Assembly (NCBI GenBank): GCA_028335825.1
Contig: JAIOKI010000025.1
Location: forward strand, 124,001-188,000
DNA length: 64,000 bases
Direction of reading: 5' to 3'
Origin: Nosema muscidifuracis
Lineage: Eukaryota; Microsporidia; Nosematidae
A program made the position numbers and the translations under genes. Under the pieces are notes generated by a model that was not told the DNA's origin, did no database searches, and saw only the letters and a program-made list of their open reading frames with translations. This document shows positions 37,034 through 50,304 of this stretch, in pieces; position 1 is the stretch's first letter, and each line of letters starts with the position of its first letter.

Positions 37034-37835
37034 AGGTATGTATACAACATTCACTGTGTATATTTTTATTCTTTGATAATGATTTTTAGTTTTATTTCTT
37101 TGTGATGTAGATGGAATAGTTTGACTTGGTATAGTAAATACATTATTTTGTCATGTATTGTTTGTATCTTACTAATAGTCATTCTGTGAATTTGTATTGA
37201 TCTTGATATCCCATGTTATAAAAAGGCTTATGTATTTTGACACTGCACATAAGAAATAGCATTTGACTATTAATTAGAAGTAAACATCTAATTAAATTGA
37301 ATATCTTTATTTCTTCTATGCTTTTGTTAATTTCTTCAGTATCTTTCATCAATGCCTAAAAAATACACTATCTTCTTTTTTGCAATCTTAACTTCTTCAA
37401 TTATCTTAATCCTACAATTTTCTAATTTCAATATTTTAGCTCTTCTTTATTGCTGTAAAATATTTTCTTAAATTTCTTTAGTTCTTCAATCTCTAATCCA
37501 TTCACAAGTATTCTGTTCATTAATCTATAATCCTTATATACTAGTACTGTTGTTATCCATCATGTCTAATTCTGTTTGTGTTTTAATCTACTAAATTTAA
37601 AATATTCTTAATATTTCACTAGTTTATCTTCTGACCAAATCTCATTAATTGCACTTATAGCTATTTCTTAATCATCTTCGATTTTTTTTCTATTTCATCT
37701 CTTTCGATATTATCTACATTTTCAACAATTCTGGTTCTTCTTATAAATATCTCTCAAGATCTTCACATTCTTAAACCTTTTAATGACATATCATAAATCA
37801 ATATTCTATATTATTATAATAATATTTAAGCCATT
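37034..37835. repeat. Diverged inner part of the left arm
   Basis: Aligns by eye with the reverse complement of 49016-49836 at roughly 80% identity, with small indels. The minus strand keeps a block like GLEIEELKKF in both arms, so it was once coding, most likely part of a mobile element. Similarity is lost beyond about 37835. Confidence 0.75.
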
Positions 37836-39880
37836 TGACCATATTCCTCAATTTTTATTCAATGTTCCTCGTATTCACCATATATTCATCATAAATTATT
37901 AAGGAAGATAATATAAAGATTCCGTATTTTATAACTTTTAGATTCTTTGTTACAATTTCATTATTTCTATTTAATTTTAACGTTTCATTACTATAACAAT
38001 AATTATTGAATTACCAACATTTTTATTTAATTAAATTACTTCACTTCTGCTATCTAAAAGTTTTTTATATTATCAATGTGGACTTGCTATTACTAATACT
38101 TTAGATTCTCTATCGCAATCTTAAGTTATAATAAAATTTATATTTGTCTTATTATATGATAATATTGATATTAATTTCAAATCTACTATACCTTTCTTCA
38201 ATCTATCTACTGTTTTGATTGATATTAACTTGAATATACTTCTTTAACTAAATAAAGATTGAAAAGCTCTAGATTAATACTGCTTACATAATATTATATT
38301 ATCATTAATCACATTTATCTTTATATATTTTTTTTAGAAAAGGTTTTAATCGTTATTATTAGGTGTTTACTGTATTGATACATAACTTAAATAAAGCTTC
38401 TTTTCAGACACAGAATAATTTCTTTTTGTTTGACTTTTAATAAGACGAAGAAACTTACACCGTATTTTTTCGTTAAATTCTTGTGATAATATTGACTCAC
38501 ATAATATTTAAAGACATTTGTCATCAAAATCAAGGCTTTATTAATATCCGAAATTCTAAACGATACAAAATGTATTGGTTTCATTATAATATGCAATTAT
38601 CTTCAAGATATCTTGTTATCATAGCAATTTTTGATTTAGCTAATTGTTCTTTAAATTTTATTATGCCATATAATTCTTTTATACACAATGCACAATAATT
38701 TAATAGTCTCAATATCAGTCGTAGTTCTTAATTAATGATATTATCTGTAATATGTGACACAAAAACTTATTCTTCTTACTTCTACATATTTAATGCTTCT
38801 AAAACTAAAGTCATGATCTTTTCATAATTCTTTACTCTCACACTAAAATGACTATGTTATCTATATATACAACTACTATTTTATAGAAGAATTTACTTAA
38901 TAAGTTATTCATTATTCTCTAAAATCTAACTTATTTATTCATTTTTAATGGCATTTTAAAAACTCAGAAAGAACATCGTGTATGTAAAGCTGTTTTATAT
39001 CTACTAGAAACCATTATTTTACAATAATTTTACATTATAGTTCACCTATATTCTATGTATCTTTGCTCTTATTGTTATATGATTGTATTGTAAGATTCAT
39101 ATCGACATCAGTAACTTCTAAACTTATCAAATTCTTTGATTTTTTATAATAATGTCTAAAATATTCAAACTATATTTTGGGATTTTCGTTTGTTTATGAA
39201 TATCAGAAAAAATAATTAATTTTTTGTCAATTTTATTCTATCATTCATTGACTCTTTTTATTTTCAATGAACCTTATTTTTTATTCAACTCTCTAAATTT
39301 ATTGAAATGTTTTTTGCTATATGCTTTTCCTACATAAAAGAAAATGACTTTAGTTTTTTAACATATATTGTCAATCATAAACTCTTCATGTATACACTTC
39401 TTACTTCTTTTTCATAATTTTAATTTTTATGTTTCTATACAAGTTGTAATATTGTCTTTGATACCTTTTCATACAAATCATCAATAAAATATTTGATGTT
39501 TGATTAGTTATACTGCTTTATACAGATTAAAAGGAAATATTACCCCTTATAATCTTTATTTATATATATTGTATTAATTAACAAATGAGTTTCTTATTTT
39601 GATTTTTGCGAAAAAAAATTATTATTGTCGTATCCTGTAAGCAAACTGTTGCTAGTGATTAATGATTTCATTATTATTTAAAATAATTTCCTTCAATATT
39701 TTTTTGATGAATCAGTGAAGATTCCATTAGTTAGTTGGTTATCAATTAAGCAAAACTAGTTTTAGTAGAGATAAGGAAATTATTTGGTTCTCACAAGAAT
39801 TGACATGTCATTTCTTTCTTAAGCTGACCTATTGATTTCTATAAATTAAAAAACTTGATAACAACTTAATATAAAACAGT
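37836..39880 (-). mobile_element. Ty3/gypsy LTR retrotransposon relic
   Basis: The minus strand shows RT patches near 38.77-38.98 kb (a YID-type catalytic-box remnant and TLVLEALNM) and a following RT/RNase H connection near 38.4-38.7 kb. Order and orientation are consistent. It is broken with many breaks and no terminal repeats were recognised. An old fossil. Confidence 0.55.
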
Positions 39881-39889
39881 TAAATTTCT

Positions 39890-40890
39890 TTTTTTATACC
39901 TTCCCCTAGTTTATGAAAAAAATATATGACTGAAAATATAATATTGCAAAATTTATTAATTATCAAAACGTAAAAAGTCTAAAATTTCTTCAATTAAAAT
40001 ATCTCTAAAAAGTAATTTAAATCTAAAAACATAATTTTTTGTAACAAAATATATTAAATTATTATTTCACATTATATTTCTTTTTATAACAGACCACATA
40101 CTCTCAATAGTTTGTGTATTTGCATAAGTGTCTGTATCAGCAAAAAACTGAATGATTTATAGTTTCATGTCGAAAACCTAAATCAGCACATATTTTTTAA
40201 TGTTTAAATAACCTCGCCATATGTCTGCTAAATAGTTATACTCGATGCAATTTTTCTTCGAATTATCTAATTCAGTGTATTTTGCTAGGAATATTCGACG
40301 ATTTTGAAAAAAGTTACGTAGCTGCTCTATTACTCCATAGTGCATTGCCCAAACTTGATACTCAAGAATTCTTCCTCATTGATACTTATTTTTAACCAGA
40401 TCAATTATATATTTCAACAATACATCCTTCACCACTAATTTGCTGTGAATAGAAAATTAGAAGCTAATTATCGAAGCGACCATACCACATTGTTATCACT
40501 AATTTAAAAAGATAATTTCATGACCAAGGATCGATTTGAACTATCTTTGCGCCACACACATAATATAATAAGAAGTTATTTTACGCTTAGATGTGCATGA
40601 TGAAAAAAACTTCATTTGAGTAAACTGGAGTAATTCGATATTTTTTTGTTATTCTTGAGATAACAACGATATTTATATAAATCTTTGGTTTAAAACACTT
40701 ACTGCACATCTAAAATTTCTGAATTTCATGTTAAAATAAAACTTTATCAACAACTTTTCATTATAAGTAATATTTTTTAATCGAATTTAAACTTTAGATA
40801 CTATAAAATTATTACTTTTTCAAAAAAGTGTGGAGAAGAGTAAAAAAGAAATTTAACCATAAAATCCATACCGTATATTATTTATGAACA
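39890..40890 (-). mobile_element. Merlin/ISXO2-type DNA transposon relic, second copy
   Basis: Aligns with 1080-2095 in the same orientation. The minus strand near 40080-40150 reads TYANTQTIESMWSVIKR, the C-terminal Merlin transposase block (aHTntIE..Ws.iKr) with its acidic residue. Stops and frameshifts interrupt it elsewhere. No inverted repeats were defined. Divergence from the other copy is considerable, so both are old. Confidence 0.65.
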
Positions 40891-41279
40891 TTTTGATAAT
40901 TATATGCTGGGTATAAATATTTTATATTTAAACCAACAGCACCTCATTCAAAATTACCTGCTACTATAAGATTTAGTTGAGAACCATATCTCTCGATCAT
41001 CATTTTCCTATACTCACACTGTAAGCATTTTTCCTAGTATTCACGTAACTATTCTTTGCATCTTGTATTTAGTTACACATGTTTTTGTCTTAATGATCAC
41101 CATATTCTTCTTTTTAAATATAAATTCATCTCTTCTATTGCTTTTCGTTTATTAATTTTTCATTTCTTCAAATTGCTCCTGCTTTACTTTTTACGAGATC
41201 AGCGTATCAAAGATGTCATTCATATTTTTAAATGGAATAGATTGTTATACAAATTACAACTTTATTAATTTTTATTCTA
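40891..41279. other. AT-rich spacer, nothing recognised
   Basis: An open stretch at 41056-41268 has no motif and an AT-driven composition. Confidence 0.5.
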
Positions 41280-44020
41280 ATAGGCATACTCTTGCATACT
41301 TCTACTAAAGTCTTTCCACCACACCATCTGAAAAATGATAAAAATGCGTAATGTATTAAACTCTTACATTTTTTCTTTGGCAAAGCTTTTCATTTCTTTA
41401 CTTAGATTCTTTTGATTGGTCTAATTATTTAATTTTGATTTATTTCACAAACTTATAACCCCAGAACAAGTACCCGAATAATTAATTGATCACTGTTATA
41501 ATATAAGTTCTTTTTTATTGGTCAGATATATCAAATGTGACCTATTCACCTTTTCATAAGATTCTAAAAATGTAATTTTTTGTTACTCTAAAAAATAATG
41601 AGCTAAATATTCTAGAAACCTAATTCAACTTATTAGTATAATTTCTGCTGAAAAATCATTATTTTAGGTCTTATACTGTATATTGCACGAATTCTCACTT
41701 GGTATATTAAATATTGCTTTATTATTTTTCACTAATCTTAGGATGTATAAACTGTAACAATTCAACATCAAGTTAAAAAGGTTAGCATTCAGACCAATCA
41801 GCTTGAATTCAATTATCTAAAGAGTACATGAAATTATCAAAATTGTTCTTCTTCAGTTTCTAGCTTTCATAGATTACCGACTACATTGTATAATTAAGCT
41901 TCGATTTTCTTATGTGGGTTATTATTACTGAATACAGAAATCATTCTCATATATACAACCTCTTTTTAAATCTTTTCTTGTTTTTACAGAAAAAACTTTA
42001 GCTTGACTTCCTTAATCCAAAAATGAAATATGGATACAAATTATTGCAACTAAAACACACACTTATAACTTCTTTCGCCATAGTTACTTTCATAAATTAG
42101 TTGAGAAGTTGGAAATCATTTCTTGTAATTACTATCATACAATAAAGAATAGACTGTAAGTAGTTTAACCTTCTGACTATTTAATTATACCCATATTAGA
42201 TGTTCACACTGCACTGCTTTTTATTCTTAGACTTAACTTTGTATATATTATTGCATTAATAATGTGAAATTTATACTTAATGATAAATTCAAACATAAAA
42301 TGTTCTCAAGTGTATCAAATTTAGAACTGAAATTAAATACTAGATCACATATATTTTACAATATTTCTATCAATATCACCTAATTTAATAATAAAATAGT
42401 TTGACATCAATTGCAATTCTTTTATACTTTTTATCATTTTAAGATTCTATTTTTATATCCTTATTTTTATCGATCATCTAAATTTCTTTCATCAAGCTTT
42501 TACTTTAATTCTCAACAAAATTTGATACCATTTGTATTCCTCATGGTTTATAAATTCATATAATCTCGTTTCGTCTCCAAACTTTTTCCATATTTTAAAT
42601 GTCACAGTGCACTTTCTTTTAATTCTCATTATCTTGAAGTGCTTATCCAGCGCTAGTGAATCAGACTTGCAGATAAAATAATAAATCTTATCTTTGTTTG
42701 ATAAATTTATAAAACATGAAAGTAAATATGCTCTTTTTAATTCGTGCGAAATGTTTGGCTTACCGATTTCGATTTTCATATTCTACACCATACACTTTTT
42801 AGATATTTTTCTATTTACATCTTGTAACTAAACAGACCAAATGTCATTCGTAAACTGGAGTCTACCTACTTGGTAAACACAGATCTTTTATTTTAATATC
42901 GTTGTTTTCTTTTCTCTGTTTTATTCTTTTTTAGTTCTCATTATTTATATAATAATAATTAAAATAAACTAGGAATATTTTTAAAGAGCAGTATCTATAG
43001 GACTTACACTTCGCTCTTATTCTTTAAATAGGCGTCGTCTTTCTTCATTTCTATGTTTACATTATATATTATAAGATTAACGGATGGCATTACTATATTG
43101 AGAATTTTGGTTCTGATTATTACTTTTAGAACTTATTATATAATATAGGATGTCTAAGCTATATAGCTGAACTTTAATCTAAAAACGTGTATTAATATTT
43201 CAATTTTATTCTCAAAACCCTTGGTTATTGCTATTTTAAAATCTGTTAAAGCATTTTTAATAATTTATTTTTTTCTGCGAGAATATTAAAGTCCTTTTCA
43301 TATGTTCACGAACTTTTTTTGGAAATAGAAATAGGTGAATAAAATTTACTTATGAAATGCCACACATGACGTAAAACCAATAAATACTTAGAGAATAACT
43401 TAAGAGAATGAATAAGAATTTAATAAAGACAAACTTTTTTATATTATTTGATTTTATTTCATACTCTTGGTATCTCAGTGATGCAATTTTATATTCTGCA
43501 AATCTTCTTGAGCAATATTATTTATTTAGCCTTCTCATTACTTTTATCTCTTACTGAAAGATTTTACATTTTTTAGATTAGAATTTCTTCAACAATGCTA
43601 TTTGTCTCTTTAATTTTACTGTATTACTACTCTGAGAAATGGGACTTAGTATTTGATGCTAATTTTATATAGTCGACATTCACACTTGAAAACAGCTGCA
43701 ACTAGCTTTTCCTTAATTTTAGTTTTTTAACTAACTTCCTAATATTTTGAGAAAATTTATATTGTTCTTCTTTAACATTGAATTTATCTAAGAAAGCGAG
43801 GCATATGACTTTGTTTTATCAATATTTGTAATTTTCTTATTCTGTTTGCTTGAAAATAAAGCCTCATTTTGCCAATTAATAATCACGTCATTCCTATTTA
43901 AATTTATACTTTTTATCTCTGTTTTACAAATATTGTATTTAACATCTAATTCTAGCTCATAAATATTATCTGCTGTGATTTTGAATGTATTTTTTGTCTT
44001 ATCTTATTATTTACAATTAG
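41280..44020 (-). mobile_element. Ty3/gypsy LTR retrotransposon relic (integrase recognisable)
   Basis: The minus strand near 41.28-41.57 kb has an integrase-core start (GEYVTFDISDQ-like and GYLFWGYKFVK). An RNase H-like patch lies upstream on the element strand at about 43.27-43.42 kb. Because integrase here lies on the 5' side of the RT at 38-39 kb, this is a different copy from that relic. The open stretch 42492-42779 (95 residues) inside it is not recognised. Broken, with many breaks, and old. Confidence 0.5.
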
Positions 44021-44397
44021 TCTCTACCATGCTGTAATTAAAAGCTGAAGATTTATTTGAAATAGAGTTTTTACCATACCCAAATAATAATTGTGTGTAA
44101 TTATTAAAGGTATTTATTATTATTATAGTAATTGTAAGTGAGATTTATTTTCAATAAATAAATAAAGAAAAAAATACTAAAAAGTATCATGTTGTGTCTA
44201 AAGATCAATTTGAAAGATTAGTGGTTATTCATTCATTGAAATATATGCTAATTTAGTCGGAAATGAGGTAAGACATAATGCTATTGGTGAATCGTTATAT
44301 AAAACTATAAACAAGAAAGTTATCAAAATAAACATTTTAACATCACGCAATATTCGGCTGTGTGTGTATTTTATAAATAAAAAATATTTAAAGAACG
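44021..44397. other. AT-rich spacer, nothing recognised
   Basis: No motif, RNA gene or repeat identified. Confidence 0.5.
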
Positions 44398-44597
44398 GTA
44401 CACAAAATGAAGAAAACCTACAACGGTGTAAACAATAAATCTTTCAAATAAAACATCCTTTACAATGATCCTACTTGGAGAAATACTTTCGTTTTTGTCA
44501 CTTCACTCAATGTTACAATACACCAAGATACAATATTGTTTTTAAAGTTATAAAATTTATATTGAGGCATCTTTTTTTATACCTACAACTAAGTCAA

Positions 44598-44836
44598 AGG
44601 ATAACTATTTAATTTGTGTGTTAATCATATTTGACTTAAGTATAGCGTTATTAACAGGTAATCGGCCTGAGGATAAAAAATCCTTTAATATGCATACTAA
44701 CAAGCCTAAAGGGGTAAAATTAAAAGTATGTTTTTATGACATGTTTTCTTCTGTGTTCTTATTATCAGCTATCCGCTTGTGGCTTGCATTTTTGAGCATT
44801 ATTCATTTTCTCTATCCCGAAGTAAAATTAAGATAA
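44598..44836 (+). pseudogene. Unrecognised short frame, possibly a DNA-transposase remnant
   Basis: An open plus-strand stretch (ATG at 44618) encodes 72 residues with less AT-biased codons than its surroundings, including NMHTNKPKGVKLKV. This loosely resembles the piggyBac transposase block '..YmP.KP.kwGiKl.v', but the match is weak, and the catalytic context is not visible. It may equally be a chance frame. Confidence 0.2.
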
Positions 44837-44840
44837 TATT

Positions 44841-46425
44841 TATATAAAATAAATAATACTGATGCTTAAAGTTTCTTCTTCGGTAATTTTTTTATTATTA
44901 TAAGCTTCACTTGTTGTACCCAAGAGGGGTGAGCATATGTGGTTAGCCATAGTCTGGTTTTTTAGAGCCATATTTAGTACTTGAATTGTGCATATATCTC
45001 GATACGGCTGTCTAGCTTGATCTAATTTCTGTATTTGCTAGATTATTGAAGTAAGAAATAACAGTATTAGAAATCTCGGGGCAATATAAGTCTTGAAACC
45101 ATAGGTATAAAATGTTAGCTAATTAATGTGCGTCACTAACTATTTTTATAGAATAGCTATTCCTTATTTTTTGACATTGAAAACTTATATTAATCATTTT
45201 TCACAAGAACTATAAGCCGAATAAAAACATATGTACAACATAAAGTATTTATTAAGATGAAAATAAAAATTGAGGAAAAATATTAAGATAAAAGGATTTA
45301 TGAGTTCCAACAAAAAAATCGACTTTGAAGCAATTAGTGGATAGAGCTAATATTTATGAAAAATATAACTAATAATTATATTTAAATGTGAAAGAACTAA
45401 ACTTAAATTTTACAAATTTAGAGAGAAGATTTAATAAACTACCTTCAGATTTAAATGTTCTAGATAGCTTAAAAAATATTGTCGATCAATGACTATAAGA
45501 TTACGTTTTTTATATTCCTTGTCTTAATGTTAAGCAATAACATTTTTTTATTTAAATTCAATTTAAGTTATTTAATAAAACTTTATTGAAATAATTTCTA
45601 AAAAAGGAGAATGTGAAAGAGACTGAAAATATTAAAATTGGCAAATTAATAGAACCAAAATAAAGCTGTATTAAAAATGGACATGTTACCATGAGAAATT
45701 TCAGATATAAACATACAATTTTTTATTAGCAATGAACTTAATTTTAAAATTGACTTATAAAATAAATAAGTTGTTAATAAAAAACAAATGAATAAAAATA
45801 AGCTTAATCTGTTCTTAAAACGACACTTTATAGAATTAAAATTTTGGAGATTCAACAAACTATGAATTGCGTAATCGTAATTATAGACACGACTTTGAAA
45901 AATCTAATTGTTAATTAGGTATAAATTAGATCTATATGAATATATCAAATAAAAAATTCAATATACTTACAAGGAGTCTTTATATAATTACAGTAAAACA
46001 ATACACACCAAATATTTTTGTAAAAAATAAATTTCAAATACCACATTTTTAAATCTTGTGAACATTATATGATGCTGCTGTATCGGAAGAACTGTTTTTT
46101 AATAAACAACTGTTACTTTCATATTTCTTTAAAGCTCTGATAAAATATAAAAACTCAAATAGTTTTCAGTTTGAAATGCTTTATGATTGATATCAATTTA
46201 GCTTTATTTAGACACTCAGATTTGATAATCAACATATTTATTTGAAGTTCTCATACATTTATGTTTATTTATGATAATACTCTGATAGAGAGACATCATT
46301 GGCATAAAGTCTTATTGGTTATTAATCATGTGCAAACTTAGTCTCATAATTTATATCTTCTCTGCCTAACAAATCTATTATCACGATTTATATCACCAGA
46401 TACAGTAAAAAATTCTTAATTTTTT
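44841..46425. other. AT-rich region, nothing recognised
   Basis: No gene or RNA was identified in about 1.6 kb. A stretch near 44933-44952 shares 'tgtggtt.gccatagtct' with 25173-25190, probably leftover transposon sequence. Confidence 0.5.
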
Positions 46426-46429
46426 TCTA

Positions 46430-49015
46430 GATTTATGTATTTTGATTTTCTTTGTGGATATTGTGATTTAAAATTATAAATATCCTTACCTTATAAATCA
46501 TAACATTGTGAAGAATACGAATGTTAATGATAACAATAAGTTTAAAAAAATCATTCAAGATTGAATAAATTGTTCACAGAGAATATTAAAATGGAAGTAG
46601 CGAGAAAGTAGGTATAATATGCAATTTTTAAAAATGACAACCAAGGAGAAGTTGATTGAAATCTTAAGTCAAAGAGAATATTATTTGTCAAATGACTCAA
46701 AAAATTAAAAATAAAAAACTTAACGAAATTTGTTATGAATCATGAAAAGAGAAGGATATTGGGTCTTTAGGGAAAACAATGTCATTTAGTATTTTTTTAG
46801 AATAAAAAACGAAAACAACTTATGTTTATTTTATGAAAACTATAGACAGATATAGTAAGAAACTAAAATTAAAAGAAGATTTTGTTCTCTAAATAACAGA
46901 AAGACTTAATAAGAAATAAAAAGAAAATTGATCTAACAATTTTCGAAGAAAAATATGACCAAAATCTTCATATGAGAAGATAAAAAAGACAGATATTAAA
47001 GAAGATGAGCTTATGTTACAAGAAAGAAGCTAAGGAAAAACTTAAGAAAAATAAATCTAAAACAATATGCAAAAAAAGAAAATCTTTGATGCAATAGAAG
47101 ACGAAGATTTACTAGATAAATATAAATTACGTTTTTATTATTATATTTTTTTCTGTATTGAATGACACGAGTATGAAAGAAAATAATAATCTTAAGAGCG
47201 CTGCACAACTTTAGCTATAGAATGTATCAAGATAAGACAAGGAAAAGTAGATCGCTTGTCTGATAAAATAATATCAAATAGATTGCACAAAAATCAAATT
47301 GACTTGCTGAATAAAAACCATGAAGAAAGATTTTATAATTAACGAAATTATTGTTTATTTCATACAAAATTTCCGGATTTAAAAATTAAAAAATTATACA
47401 TTTTGAAATTAATATTAACATTCTTCTTAGATACTCTGTATAAATCCAAGTAGTATAAAGATACGGCAAGAATAATAATCATTAATAACGTTTTTTCGTT
47501 AATATTTTTACTTTTAAGTTTTATCTTAAATTAATTATTCAGAGACTAATTTATTGCTTCAATTAATGAATTACTCAACTATATTAATACATAAATTCTT
47601 ATTTTATAGTTTACATAGTATTTCTATGATAATTGTGCAAAAATAATAATCTAAATTTATATTTCTATTCTCTCACTATTTTAAATTATAAGGATATAAA
47701 AATAGAAATTAAAAATGTCTTCAATAATGATTACTTTCATTCAAAAAGGAAAATGGTAAAGATTTTTTGTGATGCTTTAATGTTGAAAGAAACAATGAAT
47801 TTAAGAAATATAGAAATGAAAATTTTATAAAGGATATTAAGGCATAAAAGTAGAAACTTTTACCACATTTATCTCTTAAAATGGTAATTTGTTTGATAAA
47901 GACTTAGATTTATCATTTAACATTATTTATAAATCTTGTTTATATACTTTTATTCTCATCTAAAATACCTTGTTCAATAAAATATTGTTTGGGTCTTATG
48001 ATAGAAATATTTCCAGGTGTGAATAAAAATCAAAAATTTAGAAGATAATTTTTGTAGATATTCCATATAAGCTACAAAAAACTACAAATCTAAGGTTGAA
48101 GCAGAAAAGTGATCACTAGAAAGACAATATATAATACTAATAGAACATTATGAACAAATAATGTTGGACTGGTGTTACAACAGATGGTAGCATAAGACTA
48201 ATAATAAATCTTGTAAGCTTTAACTAATTAGTAGTACTTGAAACTTTTTCACCTAATACTGATAAAATAATTAATAATTTGAGGTATCAAAGATATTTTA
48301 CTGAAATTGAAATAAAAAAGACTCATTCGGATTGTGAAAAAGGAGAAATATTGGTATAGAACAATGTTTAAAATAGAAAACAAGATATATTACGAATAAG
48401 AATATCAGGGTGTTCAGAAACTCATTTGTGATAAAAAATATAAATAAATTGTTGATAGACATATAAAAGTATGCTTTGTTTTACGATACAGAAACATTGC
48501 TAGTTTTAGACAAAAAATAGTGTTAAATGAAGAGGAAAATTTGAAAACGTTTTTGATCATAAAAAATCTTTAGGAGAAACAATATTGCAACAACCAGATT
48601 TTAAAAAGAATTTAAAAGAGATTCGGGTTCATTTGCATCATGAACAATGGTTTCGGTGGAAAGGAATTATTTAACTAGCTAAAAAAATATTAGCTGCCTC
48701 ATAGGTAATTACAAACTTTAAAATTTTTTATTATGCAGATAATTCAACTTAGAGACCAATTATAAATCGCTGAAAGCTTTAGATGACAGAAGAATAGATC
48801 AAAAAATTAGATATTCATTTTTAAAATAGAATATAGAAATTATTTCCAAATTACACATTTCAACGGTATAAGTTCAACAGAAACCAATTAAAAGGTTAAT
48901 ATGATTACAAATATTGAAAATAAATCAACAAGGTAAGATATTTTAGACTTCCATAAAAGACTTATGTTTAGATGACCAAAGATTATATTATAAAAATACA
49001 AAAGTTTCAATATAA
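46430..49015 (+). mobile_element. Ty3/gypsy LTR retrotransposon relic
   Basis: The start (about 46.49-46.6 kb) aligns with the gag/leader side of the fragment at 6473-7842, so both belong to one family. RT-like patches lie around 48.3-48.5 kb, and an RNase H patch at about 48.63-48.77 kb has ERNYLTS and NYKSLKALDDR. The dispersed repeat at 47540-47770 sits in the middle. Broken with many breaks; more decayed than the 6.5-kb relative. Confidence 0.55.
47540..47770 (+). repeat. Dispersed AT-rich repeat, copy 2
   Basis: Aligns by eye with 5740-5965 over about 200 bp in the same orientation. It lies inside the Ty3/gypsy relic, so it may be a nested insertion or part of the element. Confidence 0.45.
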
Positions 49016-49836
49016 GATATTATTATAATAATATAGAATATTGATTTATGATATGCCATTAAGAAGTGTAAGAATGTGAAGATCTTGAGAGATATTTATA
49101 AGAAGAAACAAAATTGTTGAAAACGTAGATAATATTGAAAGGGATGAAATAGAAAAAGAAAAATCAAAGATGATTAAGAAATAGCAGTAAGTATAATAAA
49201 TGAGATTCGGTCAGAAAAACAAAATATAAAAAATTAAGAATATTTTAAATTTAGTAGATTAAAATACAAACAGAAGTAAACAAGATTGATTTTTGTAAAT
49301 GGTGAATAACAACAGTACTAGTATATAAGAATTAAGATTAATGAACAGAATACTGTGAATGGATTAGAGATTGAAGAACTAAAGAAATTTAATAAAGTAT
49401 TTTACAGCGATAAATAAGAGATAAAATATTGAAATTAGAAAAGTGTAGGATTAAGATAATTAGATGAGTTAAGATTGCAAAAAAAGAGGATAGTGTATTT
49501 TTTATGTATTGATGAAAGATACTGAAGAATTTAGCAAAAGCATAGAAGAAATAAAGATATTCAATTTAATTAGATTTTTACTTCTAATTATTAATCAAAT
49601 ACTATTTCTTATGTACAGTATCATAATACATAGGCATTTTTATAATATGAGATGACAAGATTAATACTAATTCACAGAATGATTATTACTAATAAATAAC
49701 AGATCTATAAACAATATATAAAAAGTAATGTAGTCACTATATTAGTCAAACTATCCCATCTACATTACAAAGAAATAAAACTAATATATCATTACCAAAG
49801 AATAAATATACAAACAGTACATGTTGCATACATATT
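49016..49836. repeat. Diverged inner part of the right arm
   Basis: Roughly 80% identical to the reverse complement of 37034-37835. The plus strand contains NGLEIEELKKFNKVFYSDK in a much interrupted frame, the counterpart of the left-arm block. Confidence 0.75.
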
Positions 49837-50304
49837 TCATCAATAAAATATTTTACATCTTCAAGTAACAAAACCCATCAAAAACCAAACCATCGTTACG
49901 GTCTCACATTACTGTTCACACAAGTAATCACCACGATCACTTCAACAACCAACGTCCCAGCACGTTCACAGGATGGTCACCATTCTCAATCCTTAACTGG
50001 ACACTCCAATCAACTTCCCGTTGTTCAACACAACCACCAGATTGTAACTCTTTTTATACAACATATATATCATACTAGTACACTCAAACACACTACATAT
50101 AACCTGTCAAAAATCATAACTCAGCAATTAATTATTAATTCTGATTTGTCAATTTAATTTATCAGTAAATTAAATAATACACAATTTAAATTATTTATTA
50201 CTCATGTTGTAGTTTTCGTATGTTATATTGCACTGATTGATTGAGAGATTAAGATTTCTGAGACTAGATTAATACTGACTAGAATGTAGATATGTTATTT
50301 TGTA
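49837..50304. promoter_or_regulatory. SSU upstream region, near-identical in both arms (right copy)
   Basis: Mirror of 36567-37033 with only one or two differences (for example near 50185). It contains the mirrored TATA box at 50051-50058 (minus strand). It should hold the rDNA promoter. Confidence 0.6.
49838..50031 (-). ncRNA. Candidate divergent RNA or promoter block upstream of SSU (right)
   Basis: Mirror image of 36840-37033 and apparently identical to it. The TATA box (TATAAAAA on the minus strand, 50051-50058) again lies about 20 bp upstream of the block. Confidence 0.3.

Larger units (their letters stand above)
26157..37835 (-). repeat. Left arm of large inverted repeat (LINE, rDNA, inner flank)
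   Basis: This arm is the reverse complement of 49016-60340. Shared order from outside to centre is: LINE 3' tail, ORF2, ORF1, LSU, ITS, SSU, SSU upstream region, diverged inner segment. From the SSU start (36566 versus 50305) to about 37033/49838 the mirrored positions keep a constant sum of 86871, so there are no net indels there. Identity is visibly near-complete in rDNA and ORF1, drops to roughly four fifths in the inner 800 bp, and is poor in the ITS. Confidence 0.95.

Noticed and set aside
37836-49015. Search for telomere-like tandem repeats or a CRISPR array in the centre of the inverted repeat
   Set aside because: No short G-rich tandem array and no regularly spaced repeats were seen.
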